Notes: generated by a model not told the origin, from the letters alone. Numbered from the stretch's first letter, positions 34,424-43,348 are shown. The stretch: 64,000 nt of DNA from Acidaminococcus timonensis (GCF_900106585.1 NZ_FNWH01000006.1:62001-126000), one strand, 5' to 3'. A program made the numbers and translations.

Positions 34424-35758
34424 TCAGAGGTGGAACAGACCCAGCATCAGACCGCAGGCCAGAGAGATCCAGGACAGGACCCACAGGCGCGGTGCGCAGA
34501 AGGTCAGCAGCTCTTTCAGGGAGATGCCGGCCAGGCCGCAGGCCAGGAAGGTGGTGGCAGCATGCGGAGTCACCATGACGCCGTAGTTCTTGCCGATCAG
34601 CATGGCCATGGCCATGTTGTGAGGATCTACGCCGAACTGTTGCCCCACACCGATGGCCAGAGGCAGCAGGCCGAAGAAGTAGGAGTCGGTGCCCAGCATC
34701 ATGCCGATGGGCACTGCGAAGAATCCGAACACATCCTGCAGATGGGGACCCAGGGCGGCCGGTACGATGGCGATCAGCATCTGGGCCATGGCCTTCATCA
34801 TGCCGGTCTTGGACAGCACACCCAGGAACACGCCGGAAGCCAGCAGGATCATGGGCATGGTCAGAGCGGTGGCAGCGTGCATCTTAATGGCACGAGCCTG
34901 GTCTTTGGCGGAATGGAAGTTGGCAATCAGGGCCACAGCCAGACCGAACATGAAGGCGCCGTACAGAGGAATCTTGGTGAAGCACAGCAGGCCGATGACG
35001 AACAGGGTCAGCAGGCCGTTGAACCAGATCATCTTGGGCCGTTTCATGAATTCTGCATCTTCAGAGGACAGATCATCGTCAGCGGATTTGTCTTCATCAT
35101 CATCCTGCAGCTGGGCAGCTTTGCCAGTGGGGACCAGGCCGGCGCCACGGCGTTTTTCCACCAGGCCCATATAGCCGGCGAAGATCATCAGGATCACCAG
35201 GCCTACCCCCTGCAGGGGAATCAGTTCCTGCCACAGGGCGTTTACATCCGCGTTCAGCACCACGCCGGTACGGGCCACAGGACCGCCCCAGGGCAGCAGG
35301 TTCATGATGGACATGGCAGCACCGATGATGCAGACCAGGACCACCGGACGCATATGCAGCTTCTTGTAGATCGGCAGCATGGCGGGGATGGTGATCAGCA
35401 GGGTGGAAGCCAGAGCGCCATCCAGGTGGGAGATAACGGCGATGCAGGCCGTTGCGATGGTGACCAGCATGATGTTGGAACCGGCTTTTTTCACCAGCCA
35501 GTTTACCATGGGGTCGAACAGCCCCATATCACCCATCATGGAGAAGTATACGATGGAGAAGATGAACAGTACAGCCGTGGACCAGGTCTTGGAGACACCG
35601 GCCTTCACGAAATCAAAGATCTGGACAGGGGTAAACCCGCAGATCAGCGCCGCGATCACAGGTACCATGACGAACAGAGGTACCGGGTTGGATTTCCCAC
35701 GGATCAGGGCGGCTACGATGATGACAACCATCAAGAAACCAACAATGCCCAAGAACAT
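34424..35758 (-). CDS. CitMHS-family citrate transporter, copy 1
   Basis: A 444-residue secondary transporter with about 12 membrane segments, of the CitMHS family (metal-citrate:proton symport; conserved NLLPWGGPVART and GDMGLFDPMV). A charged cytoplasmic loop (QDDDEDKSADDDLSS, near 228) lies in the middle. ATG 35758 has GGGGGAAA upstream; the longer frame would run into the promoter. It is almost identical to copy 2 at 36106-37440, and each copy has its own promoter and terminator. With citrate lyase next door, it should import citrate for fermentation. Confidence 0.92.
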   Translation of the reverse strand: MFLGIVGFLMVVIIVAALIRGKSNPVPLFVMVPVIAALICGFTPVQIFDFVKAGVSKTWSTAVLFIFSIVYFSMMGDMGLFDPMVNWLVKKAGSNIMLVTIATACIAVISHLDGALASTLLITIPAMLPIYKKLHMRPVVLVCIIGAAMSIMNLLPWGGPVARTGVVLNADVNALWQELIPLQGVGLVILMIFAGYMGLVEKRRGAGLVPTGKAAQLQDDDEDKSADDDLSSEDAEFMKRPKMIWFNGLLTLFVIGLLCFTKIPLYGAFMFGLAVALIANFHSAKDQARAIKMHAATALTMPMILLASGVFLGVLSKTGMMKAMAQMLIAIVPAALGPHLQDVFGFFAVPIGMMLGTDSYFFGLLPLAIGVGQQFGVDPHNMAMAMLIGKNYGVMVTPHAATTFLACGLAGISLKELLTFCAPRLWVLSWISLACGLMLGLFHL

Positions 35759-35844
35759 AATGCATTTCCCCCTTTTTTGTCTGTTTTTCCGGGGCGGGCC
35801 AGCCACCGGAAGGATAAAGGATAAGACCTTGAACTTACAAACAC

Positions 35845-35876
35845 ATAGTACCATAGAAATATTCAGAAAACGAATA
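35845..35876 (-). promoter_or_regulatory. cit-type promoter of citMHS copy 1 (TATTCG-N20-TACTAT)
   Basis: On the minus strand TATTCG (35876-35871), 20 bases, TACTAT (35850-35845, -10 box). The same arrangement with exactly 20 bases precedes citMHS copy 2 and citD. Around the 5' part of this copy there is an imperfect inverted repeat ATATTC...GAATAT. The remaining intergenic DNA (35877-36060) shows no gene. Confidence 0.65.
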
Positions 35877-36061
35877 TAAAAGTTCCCATAAAATACATAA
35901 GAAAAAACTTATAGAATAGGCGTAACTCCAGACAGAATGCGGCTGCAGAGGGAGTACGGATGATATTTGAATTGAACTTCAATTAAAACAACTCAAAAGA
36001 TTTTTTCATACATGGTTCACAAATGAAGCCCTGGCCCGGAGAGCTTCCCATCTGCGCCCAT

Positions 36062-36096
36062 AAAAAAAGACTGTCGCCGAAGCGACAGTCTTTTTT
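36062..36096. terminator. Bidirectional terminator between the two citMHS genes
   Basis: GACTGTCGC (36069-36077), CGAA, GCGACAGTC (36082-36090), flanked by A7 and T6. It ends the transcript of citMHS copy 2. Confidence 0.93.
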
Positions 36097-36105
36097 GAGA
36101 TTGGA

Positions 36106-37440
36106 TCAGAGATGGAACAGACCCAGCATCAGACCGCAGGCCAGAGAGATCCAGGACAGGACCCACAGGCGCGGTGCGCAGAAGGTCAGCATTTCTTTCA
36201 GGGAGATGCCGGCCAGGCCGCAGGCCAGGAAGGTGGTGGCAGCATGCGGAGTCACCATAACGCCGTAGTTCTTGCCGATCAGCATGGCCATGGCCATGTT
36301 GTGCGGGTCAACGCCGAACTGTTGCCCCACACCGATGGCCAGAGGCAGCAGGCCGAAGAAGTAGGAGTCGGTGCCCAGCATCATGCCGATGGGCACTGCG
36401 AAGAATCCGAACACATCCTGCAGATGGGGACCCAGGGCGGCCGGTACGATGGCGATCAGCATCTGGGCCATGGCCTTCATCATGCCGGTCTTGGACAGCA
36501 CACCCAGGAACACGCCGGAAGCCAGCAGGATCATGGGCATGGTCAGAGCGGTGGCAGCGTGCATTTTAATGGCACGAGCCTGGTCTTTGGCGGAATGGAA
36601 GTTGGCGATCAGGGCCACAGCCAGACCGAACATGAAGGCGCCGTACAGAGGAATCTTGGTGAAGCACAGCAGGCCGATGACGAACAGGGTCAGCAGGCCG
36701 TTGAACCAGATCATCTTGGGCCGTTTCATGAATTCTGCATCTTCAGAGGACAGGTCATCGTCGTGGGACTGTTCATCGTCCTCGTCATGCAGCTGGGCAG
36801 CTTTGCCAGTGGGAACCAGGCCAGCGCCGCGGCGTTTTTCCAGCAGGCCCATATAGCCGGCGAAAATCATCAGGATGACCAGACCCACACCCTGCAGAGG
36901 CAGCAGTTCCTGCCACAGTTCGTTTACGTCCGCGTTCAGCACCACGCCGGTACGGGCCACAGGACCGCCCCAGGGCAGCAGGTTCATGATGGACATGGCA
37001 GCACCGATGATGCAGACCAGGACCACCGGACGCATATGCAGCTTCTTGTAGATCGGCAGCATGGCGGGGATGGTGATCAGCAGGGTGGAAGCCAGAGCGC
37101 CATCCAGGTGGGAGATAACGGCGATGCAGGCCGTTGCGATGGTAACCATCATGATGTTGGAACCGGCTTTTTTCACCAGCCAGTTCACCATGGGGTCGAA
37201 CAGGCCCATATCACCCATCATGGAGAAGTATACGATGGAGAAGATGAACAGTACAGCGGTAGACCAGGTCTTGGAAACACCGGCCTTTACGAAATCAAAG
37301 ATCTGGACAGGGGTGAACCCGCAGATCAGCGCCGCGATCACAGGTACCATGACGAACAGAGGTACCGGGTTGGATTTCCCACGGATCAGGGCGGCTACGA
37401 TGATGATAACCATCAAGAAACCAACTACGCCCAAAAACAT
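36106..37440 (-). CDS. CitMHS-family citrate transporter, copy 2
   Basis: A 444-residue protein nearly identical to copy 1 in tandem. Differences cluster in the charged cytoplasmic loop (HDEDDEQSHDDDLSS here) and the residues just before it (ELLPLQGVG, GLLEKRR), while the flanking halves differ at only a few positions even in DNA, suggesting gene conversion or a recent duplication. ATG 37440 follows AAGGAGG. It has a promoter of the shared cit type. Doubling may raise uptake capacity, or the two may differ in metal-citrate preference. Confidence 0.92.
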   Translation of the reverse strand: MFLGVVGFLMVIIIVAALIRGKSNPVPLFVMVPVIAALICGFTPVQIFDFVKAGVSKTWSTAVLFIFSIVYFSMMGDMGLFDPMVNWLVKKAGSNIMMVTIATACIAVISHLDGALASTLLITIPAMLPIYKKLHMRPVVLVCIIGAAMSIMNLLPWGGPVARTGVVLNADVNELWQELLPLQGVGLVILMIFAGYMGLLEKRRGAGLVPTGKAAQLHDEDDEQSHDDDLSSEDAEFMKRPKMIWFNGLLTLFVIGLLCFTKIPLYGAFMFGLAVALIANFHSAKDQARAIKMHAATALTMPMILLASGVFLGVLSKTGMMKAMAQMLIAIVPAALGPHLQDVFGFFAVPIGMMLGTDSYFFGLLPLAIGVGQQFGVDPHNMAMAMLIGKNYGVMVTPHAATTFLACGLAGISLKEMLTFCAPRLWVLSWISLACGLMLGLFHL

Positions 37441-37518
37441 AATGCAATATCCTCCTTAAAGATAGTGATGCGTCCCTGACGGGCAGTCAGGGAACCGAGA
37501 TATAAGTACGGTATGGTT

Positions 37519-37550
37519 ATAGTACCACATCCCAAAAGTGAAAACGAATA
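37519..37550 (-). promoter_or_regulatory. cit-type promoter of citMHS copy 2 (TATTCG-N20-TACTAT)
   Basis: TATTCG (37550-37545), 20 bases, TACTAT (37524-37519) on the minus strand, followed by a leader of about 70 bases. The stretch 37551-37721 is A+T-rich with no gene seen. Confidence 0.65.
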
Positions 37551-37721
37551 GAAAAATCAGTATGAATCACATAATTTTTTACTTATGATATATACATAGA
37601 GCAAGGATACATGCGGGTCTGCGGCTTTATATAAATTTTCTCATTTTCCCTACAAAAGAGATAACTTAATAATTTTTATTTCATTTGAAACGGTTTGGAA
37701 CGGTGGATGCCATTCAGACAC

Positions 37722-37758
37722 AAAAAGGACCCCGGGAGTTATACGACTCTCGGGGTCC
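37722..37758 (-). terminator. Terminator of the citDEF operon
   Basis: A 13-bp stem (37727-37739 with 37746-37758) with one mismatch and a TTTTT tail on the minus strand, 28 bases after the citF stop. Confidence 0.9.
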
Positions 37759-37785
37759 AGGATCTGTTCCGTTCAGAAAGCCGGA

Positions 37786-39348
37786 TTAGAATTCAGCTTT
37801 CTTCACTTGACGGACCACGTCCATCACAGAACCATCCCGTGCTTCGATGATGCCTACGATCCGGTCACCGAATTGTACAGGATCCGGTTTGCCCACCATC
37901 TTGTAGGCGGTATCCCGCAGTTCTTCGATGGTGCAGATGGGCAGATCCGTGTCTTTCACAGCATCGATGATATCCTGGCGACGGGGGTTGATGGCAATGC
38001 CATAATCCGTTACCACCACATCGACCGTTTCACCCGGAGTGGTAACGGTGGTGCAGTCGGTGCAGATGGCCGGGATACGGCCCTGCAGCAGAGGAGCGAT
38101 GACGATGGTGCATTTGGCACCGGCAGCAGTATCCGGATGGCCGCCCTGGGCACCGGTGATCACGCCGTCAGAGCCTACCACAACGTTGACGTTGAAGTGG
38201 GTATCCACTTCCAGTGCGCCCAGGATGACGTAGTCCAGCTTATTGACATAAGCGCCCTTGTTGAAGGGATCGGCATACTGGGAAGTGGTGATTTCGTAAT
38301 GGTTGGGGTTGGTCTTGATGTCTTCGATGGAAGCCATATCGAAATCCTGGGTATCCGCAATCTTGTCGATCAGGCATTCATGCTGCAGTTCGCAGATGGC
38401 CTGGGCAATACCACCCATGGCAACGCCGATGTGGATGTTATCCTTGCGCAGATGTTCGGCCAGGTATTTGGTGGAAGCAATGGAAGCACCGCCTACACCG
38501 GTCTGGTACACAAAGCCGTCCTTATACCAGGGGGTATGTACCATGAAATCAGCTGCATATTTGGCCATCAGCAGTTTCCGCTGGTCCGTGGTGGGTTTGG
38601 CAGCGCCGGTGGCAATCTTGGTGGGATCGCCGATGGCGTCCACTTTGACCACATAGTCCACGTTGGTCATGTCGATGGAAGCCGGAACGTTGGGGAAGGG
38701 AACCAGGGTATCGGTGATTACCACCACTTTGTCAGCATATTGGGCATCTACAGCAGCATACCCCAGTACGCCGCAGTCGCTGCCATTCTGGCTGCCGAAA
38801 GCACGGCAGTTGCCCATGTCGTCAGCGCAGGGAGCGCCGATGAAGGCAATGTCGATATGGGTTTCGCCGGATTCGATGGCACGGACACGGCCGCCGTGAC
38901 CGCGCATGATGGCCAGGCCCTTCAGTTTCCCATTGGAAATGGCTTCACCGATTTTGCCCCGGACGCCGGAAGCCTGGATGTTGGTGATGGTGCCATCTTC
39001 GATCATGGGAACAATCGGAGTCTGGGCTTTGCCCAGGGAAGTGGCGCAGATGGTCAGATCTTTGATGCCCATTTTGTGGACAGCTTCCATGACCATGTTG
39101 ACCACATAGTCCCCTTCACGGAAGTGATGGTGGAAGGACAGGGTCATACCATCTTTGATGCCGCATTTCTTCAGTACGTCTTCGATGGAATCTACCACTT
39201 TGCTGTAGTTCGGATCGATGACAGGAGCTACCGTATGGGTAGCGGCCTTATAGGCAACCAGATGTTTCGCATAGCTGCCGGAAAAAGGTTCTTTCCCGGT
39301 CAGTTTCAGGATCTCTTCAGGAATCTCTCTACCTACTGCGTTCTTCAT
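37786..39348 (-). CDS. citF: Citrate lyase alpha subunit (citrate:acetyl-ACP transferase)
   Basis: A 520-residue CitF, which exchanges acetyl for citryl on the acyl carrier protein. Family features: TLSFHHHFREGDYVVN, IQASGVRGKIGEAIS, FIGAPCADDMGNCRA and the Gly-rich VGGASIASTKYL. ATG 39348 (MKNAVGREIPEEI) has AAGGGGGA upstream and starts one base after the citE stop; the longer frame would overlap citE. Last gene of the minus-strand citD-citE-citF unit. Full length for the family (about 510). Confidence 0.96.
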   Translation of the reverse strand: MKNAVGREIPEEILKLTGKEPFSGSYAKHLVAYKAATHTVAPVIDPNYSKVVDSIEDVLKKCGIKDGMTLSFHHHFREGDYVVNMVMEAVHKMGIKDLTICATSLGKAQTPIVPMIEDGTITNIQASGVRGKIGEAISNGKLKGLAIMRGHGGRVRAIESGETHIDIAFIGAPCADDMGNCRAFGSQNGSDCGVLGYAAVDAQYADKVVVITDTLVPFPNVPASIDMTNVDYVVKVDAIGDPTKIATGAAKPTTDQRKLLMAKYAADFMVHTPWYKDGFVYQTGVGGASIASTKYLAEHLRKDNIHIGVAMGGIAQAICELQHECLIDKIADTQDFDMASIEDIKTNPNHYEITTSQYADPFNKGAYVNKLDYVILGALEVDTHFNVNVVVGSDGVITGAQGGHPDTAAGAKCTIVIAPLLQGRIPAICTDCTTVTTPGETVDVVVTDYGIAINPRRQDIIDAVKDTDLPICTIEELRDTAYKMVGKPDPVQFGDRIVGIIEARDGSVMDVVRQVKKAEF

Positions 39349-39349
39349 C

Positions 39350-40264
39350 TTATAAATCCCCCTTATAGACACCGGCAGCCTTGGCCATAGCGATGGTTCT
39401 CTTGGCGCCGTCATAGAAGGCGATATCCAGCATCTTGCCGTTCAGCTGGAATACACCGATACCCATGGCTTTCTTGGTGTCGATTTCCCGTACAACGGCT
39501 TCAGCCCAACGGATCTGTTTTTCGGTCGGGGTGAATACGTCATGGCAGACAGGGATCTGACGAGGGTTGATGATGGATTTGCCATCGAAGCCCATTTGTT
39601 TGATCATTTCCACATCCTTGCGGAAGCCTTCCATGTCGTCCAGGTCGGTGTAAACGGTATCGAAGCACATCCGGCCGGTAGCCCGGGCGGTGATGACCAT
39701 TTGCTGACGGGCACCCATCAGTTCCACGCCGCTCTTGGAGATGCTGGTCTGCAGGTCACGGGTGTAGTCGCCGCCGGACAGGGCGATACCGAACAGACGA
39801 TCAGAAGAAGTGCAGATGTCGTACAGGTTCAGCATGCCTTTGGTGGATTCGATGGCAGCCATGATCAGCGTGCTGCCGATGGGACGATGGAATTCTTTTT
39901 CAGCAGCCAGGATGTGTTCTTCCACGGTCTTGATGTCCTTGCCGGATTCAGTCTTGGCCAGACGGATGGCATCGCAGCCGCCGGCGACGGAAACGCGGAT
40001 ATCTTCTTTCCAGTGGGGAGTTTCCAGACCGTTGATCCGGACAACTCTTTCACAACCATGATAATCGATTTCTTTCAGAGCATGGAACAGGGAATAACGG
40101 GCAGCATCCTTCTGGTTTTCAGCTACGGCGTCTTCCAGGTCCAGCATGATGGAATCGGGTTTGTACACATACGGGTCTTTTACCAGGCTCGGTTTTTGTG
40201 CGTTCAGGAACATCATGGATCTTCTCAAACGCTTGAAGTTCGGATTCGTATTGATTACTTCCAT
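39350..40264 (-). CDS. citE: Citrate lyase beta subunit (citryl-ACP lyase)
   Basis: A 304-residue HpcH/HpaI-type TIM-barrel lyase that splits citryl-ACP into oxaloacetate and acetyl-ACP. Visible: RRSMMFLNAQKPSL at the start, MLDLEDAVAENQKDAAR (Mg ligands), VRINGLETPHW, AAIESTKGMLN and FDGKSIINPRQIPV. It begins one base after the citD stop codon, so tight coupling is expected. Confidence 0.96.
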   Translation of the reverse strand: MEVINTNPNFKRLRRSMMFLNAQKPSLVKDPYVYKPDSIMLDLEDAVAENQKDAARYSLFHALKEIDYHGCERVVRINGLETPHWKEDIRVSVAGGCDAIRLAKTESGKDIKTVEEHILAAEKEFHRPIGSTLIMAAIESTKGMLNLYDICTSSDRLFGIALSGGDYTRDLQTSISKSGVELMGARQQMVITARATGRMCFDTVYTDLDDMEGFRKDVEMIKQMGFDGKSIINPRQIPVCHDVFTPTEKQIRWAEAVVREIDTKKAMGIGVFQLNGKMLDIAFYDGAKRTIAMAKAAGVYKGDL

Positions 40265-40265
40265 G

Positions 40266-40565
40266 TTATAAGACCTCCCAGGGATTCGGCGTATCGGGGT
40301 CCTCGTTGATAGAACGGAACACAGCGCCTTCCACGCGTGCTTTTAAAGTGCAGTCCAAAGCGCCCTTGTCAACAACAGAAACCTTTGCGTTGGTTACGTC
40401 CAGTTTCTTCAGGGTTTCCAGGACAACAGCCTTGATCTGCCGTCCATATTGATGGATGACGCTGCTTTCAATGGTGAGCTCGATGCCGTTGGTACCGGGT
40501 TCAACGGTGATCTGGGCATCGGAAGACTCAACAGTGCCAGCCATGGCTGCCTTCTTCAATTCCAT
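40266..40565 (-). CDS. citD: Citrate lyase gamma subunit (acyl carrier protein)
   Basis: A 99-residue acyl carrier protein. The prosthetic-group Ser is in AGTVESSDAQI (near Ser14/15), which carries the phosphoribosyl-dephospho-CoA arm attached by CitX. AAGGAGTGATTTTAC precedes ATG 40565. First gene of the lyase operon, driven by the cit-type promoter at 40618-40649. Confidence 0.95.
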   Translation of the reverse strand: MELKKAAMAGTVESSDAQITVEPGTNGIELTIESSVIHQYGRQIKAVVLETLKKLDVTNAKVSVVDKGALDCTLKARVEGAVFRSINEDPDTPNPWEVL

Positions 40566-40617
40566 GTAAAATCACTCCTTCTGAAATAGTAAACAATATA
40601 CAGTTTGGTACACTTTG

Positions 40618-40665
40618 ATAGTAACACAGGAAAAATTGGAAATCGAATATAAATAATGATATAAT
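40618..40665. promoter_or_regulatory. Divergent promoters of citD and the LysR gene, with shared cit element
   Basis: Minus strand: TATTCG (40649-40644), 20 bases, TACTAT (40623-40618) for citD. Plus strand: TTGGAA (40636-40641), 18 bases, TATAAT (40660-40665) for the LysR gene. The CGAATA element lies inside the plus-strand spacer, so one bound regulator could control both directions, as is usual for LysR proteins. Confidence 0.65.
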
Positions 40666-40813
40666 CTTTATAAGTTGAACCTTATTAATGCGGAAGAAGC
40701 CCCGTGGAATGCGGATTCCCGGGACTTGAAAAATTGTGTCAAAATATAAGAAATTAAAACTTCTTCTAATAAACGGCGACAATCAGGGAAGAACCGAAAA
40801 ACTGGAGGGGTCT

Positions 40814-41737
40814 ATGAATCTGAAACACGCGCAATATATAATGGAAATCATCAAGCAGGGCAGCATCACCAATGCGTCCAAAACCATGCACGTTTCACAG
40901 CCGGCGCTGAGCCAGACCATCAAAGCAGTGGAAAAATATCTGGGTGCGCCCATCTTTTTGCGGAATACCAATCCCATCGTACTGACGGAAGCGGGGAAAA
41001 AATACATCGCTGCGGTGAAGCAGGTGATTACCATCAGCTCCAACCTGCTCCATGAAGTGGCGGATATCCAGTATGAAGGATATGGGACCCTTCGGCTGGG
41101 GATTCCCATCCAGCGGGCCATGCAGATGCTTCCTTCCGTAATGCCGGTGTTCCGGCAGCGCTATCCCCACATCAAGCTGAAGATCATGGAAGCAGGCAGC
41201 AACATCACGGAAAATGAGGTGCTGAACGGCGGTGTGGATCTGGCTGTGCTCACCACCACTCCCACCAACGACGAACTGAAGTATGAGCTGGTGGAAACGG
41301 AAGATGTGGTGCTGGTGGCCAATAAGATGACCACCCTGGCCCAGCGCATCAAGGGAGGAACCCCCATCCATATCACTGAGGCCAGGAATGAGGAATTCGT
41401 CTCCATTACCGAGGGCCACAATGTGCGCCGGGTGCAGGATACCCTGTTCAGCGTGTACGAGATCAAGCCCAATGTGATCCTGGAAACTTCCAGCATCGAG
41501 GTGGGCAAACGGCTGGTCTCTGCCATGGAAGCCGTATTCATCTGCCCGGATGTGTATCTGGACGATTACTTCTTGTCACAGGACAAGTGTGTGTTGTATC
41601 CTTTATTGGGCGTCGCCAACAAACGGTACTGCTACATCTGCTGCCGCAAGGACGCCTATCTCAGCCCCTATGCCCGGGCCTTCATTGAACTGATCCGGAC
41701 GCTGGGCAAGAAAAGAAAGGAACCTTATAGCAAATGA
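40814..41737 (+). CDS. LysR-family regulator of citrate genes
   Basis: A 307-residue LysR regulator: winged helix-turn-helix at residues 1-65 (SITNASKTMHVSQPALSQTIKAVEKYLGAPIFLR), then a periplasmic-binding-like effector domain (RLGIPIQRAMQMLPSVMPVFRQRYPHIKL). ATG 40814 has GGAGGGG. The gene diverges from citDEF and overlaps citXG by ATGA, so it is cotranscribed with the gene that activates the lyase. It is the natural candidate to bind the TATTCG elements; the inducer may be citrate. This link is inferred from position. Confidence 0.9.
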   Translation: MNLKHAQYIMEIIKQGSITNASKTMHVSQPALSQTIKAVEKYLGAPIFLRNTNPIVLTEAGKKYIAAVKQVITISSNLLHEVADIQYEGYGTLRLGIPIQRAMQMLPSVMPVFRQRYPHIKLKIMEAGSNITENEVLNGGVDLAVLTTTPTNDELKYELVETEDVVLVANKMTTLAQRIKGGTPIHITEARNEEFVSITEGHNVRRVQDTLFSVYEIKPNVILETSSIEVGKRLVSAMEAVFICPDVYLDDYFLSQDKCVLYPLLGVANKRYCYICCRKDAYLSPYARAFIELIRTLGKKRKEPYSK

Positions 41738-43113
41738 AAGATGTTGTGATCCGTCTGGCAGGCCCCGGGGTGGAAGTGCCGGATATGCTGATGGCACGGG
41801 ATGGCCGTGCGGCTGCCCAGCGGAAACTGCTGGACCATTTCCATAAACCCCTGCTGTTCTTTACCCAGAACATCCCCGGGCCGGTGAAGACCTCCGCCCT
41901 GATCCACCTGGGCTTCCTGGAAGGGATCCGCCGGCTGGAGAAAGCCCTGGAGGAAGCCGGCATTCCTGTCCTGTATCAGAAAACCATAGACTACAAGACG
42001 GGTTACGAAAAATATTATGTGCTGGACGGAGAGGCTCTGGCCATCAAGAAGATCGCCTGTGCCATCGAGAACGGCGACCGGCTGGGGCGGCTGTACGATA
42101 TGGACGTGCTGGCGGAAGACGGGCATAAGATTTCCCGGACGGATATCGGGCTGCCCGGGCGGCTGTGCCTGGTATGCTCCCAGCCGGCTCAGGCCTGCGC
42201 CCGCAGCCGGAAGCACAGCGTACCGGTGCTGGTGCGGAATGTCCACCGGGTGCTGGAAACCTTTCTGCTGGACCGGGTGGAGCAGGCCCTGCGGGCCGGG
42301 CTCCAGGGGGAAGTGGATGCCACCCCCAAACCGGGACTGGTGGACAGGGACAATGCCGGGGCCCACAAGGACATGGACTGGCACACTTTTGCGGCCAGCA
42401 CCGATGCCATCGTTCCCCATCTGCGCCAGATGGCGGAAAAAGGCTGGGACTGGGAAGGAAATGGGGAAGGGCTGTTCGCAGCCCTGAGGCCCATGGGGGC
42501 TGCGGCGGAAAAGGCCATGTTCCGGGCCACGGGCAATGTGAACACCCACAAGGGCATCATCTTCTCCCTGGGCCTGGTGACCAGCTTCACGATGTGGCTG
42601 CTGGCCCGCACCGGGACCGTGGACAGCGAGAAGACCCTGGCCACCATTGCGGAGGCCGTGACACCGCTCCTGGAACGGGACTTTGCCAAAATCGACCCCT
42701 ACCATCCCCATACCCACGGGGAGGTCCTGTACCTCGAGCAGGGGTGCCGGGGTATCCGGGGCGAAGCCATGGACGGATTCCCGGCGGTGGGCGATATCGC
42801 TCTGCCGGCCCTGCGGAAGTTTCGGGAAGAAGGGAAGCCGGACAACGAGGCCTACATCCAGACCCTGCTGCTGCTGCTCTCCCAGGTGGAGGACACGAAC
42901 ATTTTGAGCCGCAGCGATGCCGCTACGTTGAAGCAGGCCCAGGCCGATGCGAAAGCCGTGCTGGAAAAAGGCGGGGCCTTTACCCCGGAAGGGCTCCAGG
43001 CCGTGTGGGACCTGAACGAAAAATTCATCAGGCAGAACATCAGCCCGGGAGGCTGTGCCGATTTATTGATCCTGGCCATCTTCATGGAGAAGATGGAAGG
43101 ATTGGTGGAATGA
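41734..43113 (+). CDS. citXG: Fused CitX-CitG (apo-citrate lyase activation)
   Basis: A 459-residue fusion. Residues 1-175 match CitX, the transferase that attaches the prosthetic group to CitD (GRLYDMDVLAEDGHKISRTDIGLPGRLCLVC, then ACARSRKHSV). Residues 180-459 match CitG, which makes triphosphoribosyl-dephospho-CoA from dephospho-CoA and ATP (TPKPGLVDRDNAGAHKDMD, YHPHTHGEV, SPGGCADLLILAIFM). Putting both steps on one chain is known in other bacteria. The start overlaps the LysR stop (ATGA). The ligase CitC, which acetylates the prosthetic group, is not in this window. Confidence 0.93.
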   Translation: MKDVVIRLAGPGVEVPDMLMARDGRAAAQRKLLDHFHKPLLFFTQNIPGPVKTSALIHLGFLEGIRRLEKALEEAGIPVLYQKTIDYKTGYEKYYVLDGEALAIKKIACAIENGDRLGRLYDMDVLAEDGHKISRTDIGLPGRLCLVCSQPAQACARSRKHSVPVLVRNVHRVLETFLLDRVEQALRAGLQGEVDATPKPGLVDRDNAGAHKDMDWHTFAASTDAIVPHLRQMAEKGWDWEGNGEGLFAALRPMGAAAEKAMFRATGNVNTHKGIIFSLGLVTSFTMWLLARTGTVDSEKTLATIAEAVTPLLERDFAKIDPYHPHTHGEVLYLEQGCRGIRGEAMDGFPAVGDIALPALRKFREEGKPDNEAYIQTLLLLLSQVEDTNILSRSDAATLKQAQADAKAVLEKGGAFTPEGLQAVWDLNEKFIRQNISPGGCADLLILAIFMEKMEGLVE

Positions 43114-43154
43114 AAAAGAGTGGGGTTGTGATTTTTCACAGCCCCACTCTTTTT
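43114..43154 (+). terminator. Terminator after citXG
   Basis: A long inverted repeat AAAAAGAGTGGGG.../...CCCCACTCTTTTT with inner TTGTGA/TCACAG pairs and a terminal T5. It begins in the stop codon of citXG. Confidence 0.93.
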
Positions 43155-43348
43155 CAGTGGCTGGTGGGTAGTGAGCAGGGGGCAGGGCAGGACCAGGCAC
43201 GTAACATGAGTAGGGACGCCCCATCAGGGGCGTCCGGTCCCAGGTCTGTAAGCGGGCGGTTCACCGAACCGGACCTGCGTTCAAAAATCCGTCCTGCAGG
43301 AAGGATTTGATCCGGTCTCAATCACTATTCACTACCCACTAGCCACTA
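43155..43348. repeat. Structured intergenic element flanked by inverted heptamer arrays
   Basis: The left edge (43155-43175) has three minus-strand heptamers of the form TAGTGNN or close; the right edge (43321-43348) has four plus-strand NNCACTA heptamers (ATCACTA, TTCACTA, CCCACTA, GCCACTA). Between them are hairpins: GGACGCCCC-ATCA-GGGGCGTCC (43214-43235), CAGGTC/GACCTG around CGGTTC-ACC-GAACCG (43241-43277), and AAATCC/GGATTT (43285-43308). It could be a small non-autonomous mobile element or a structured RNA. The rest, up to 43514, holds no gene. Confidence 0.55.

Noticed and set aside
34430-37479. Two long plus-strand open frames rich in His, Gln and Asp opposite the citMHS genes
   Set aside because: Low-complexity antisense shadows, identical in both copies because the real genes are duplicates.
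37807-39390. 527-codon open frame opposite citF
   Set aside because: Antisense shadow; no start signal or motifs, while citF on the other strand is certain.
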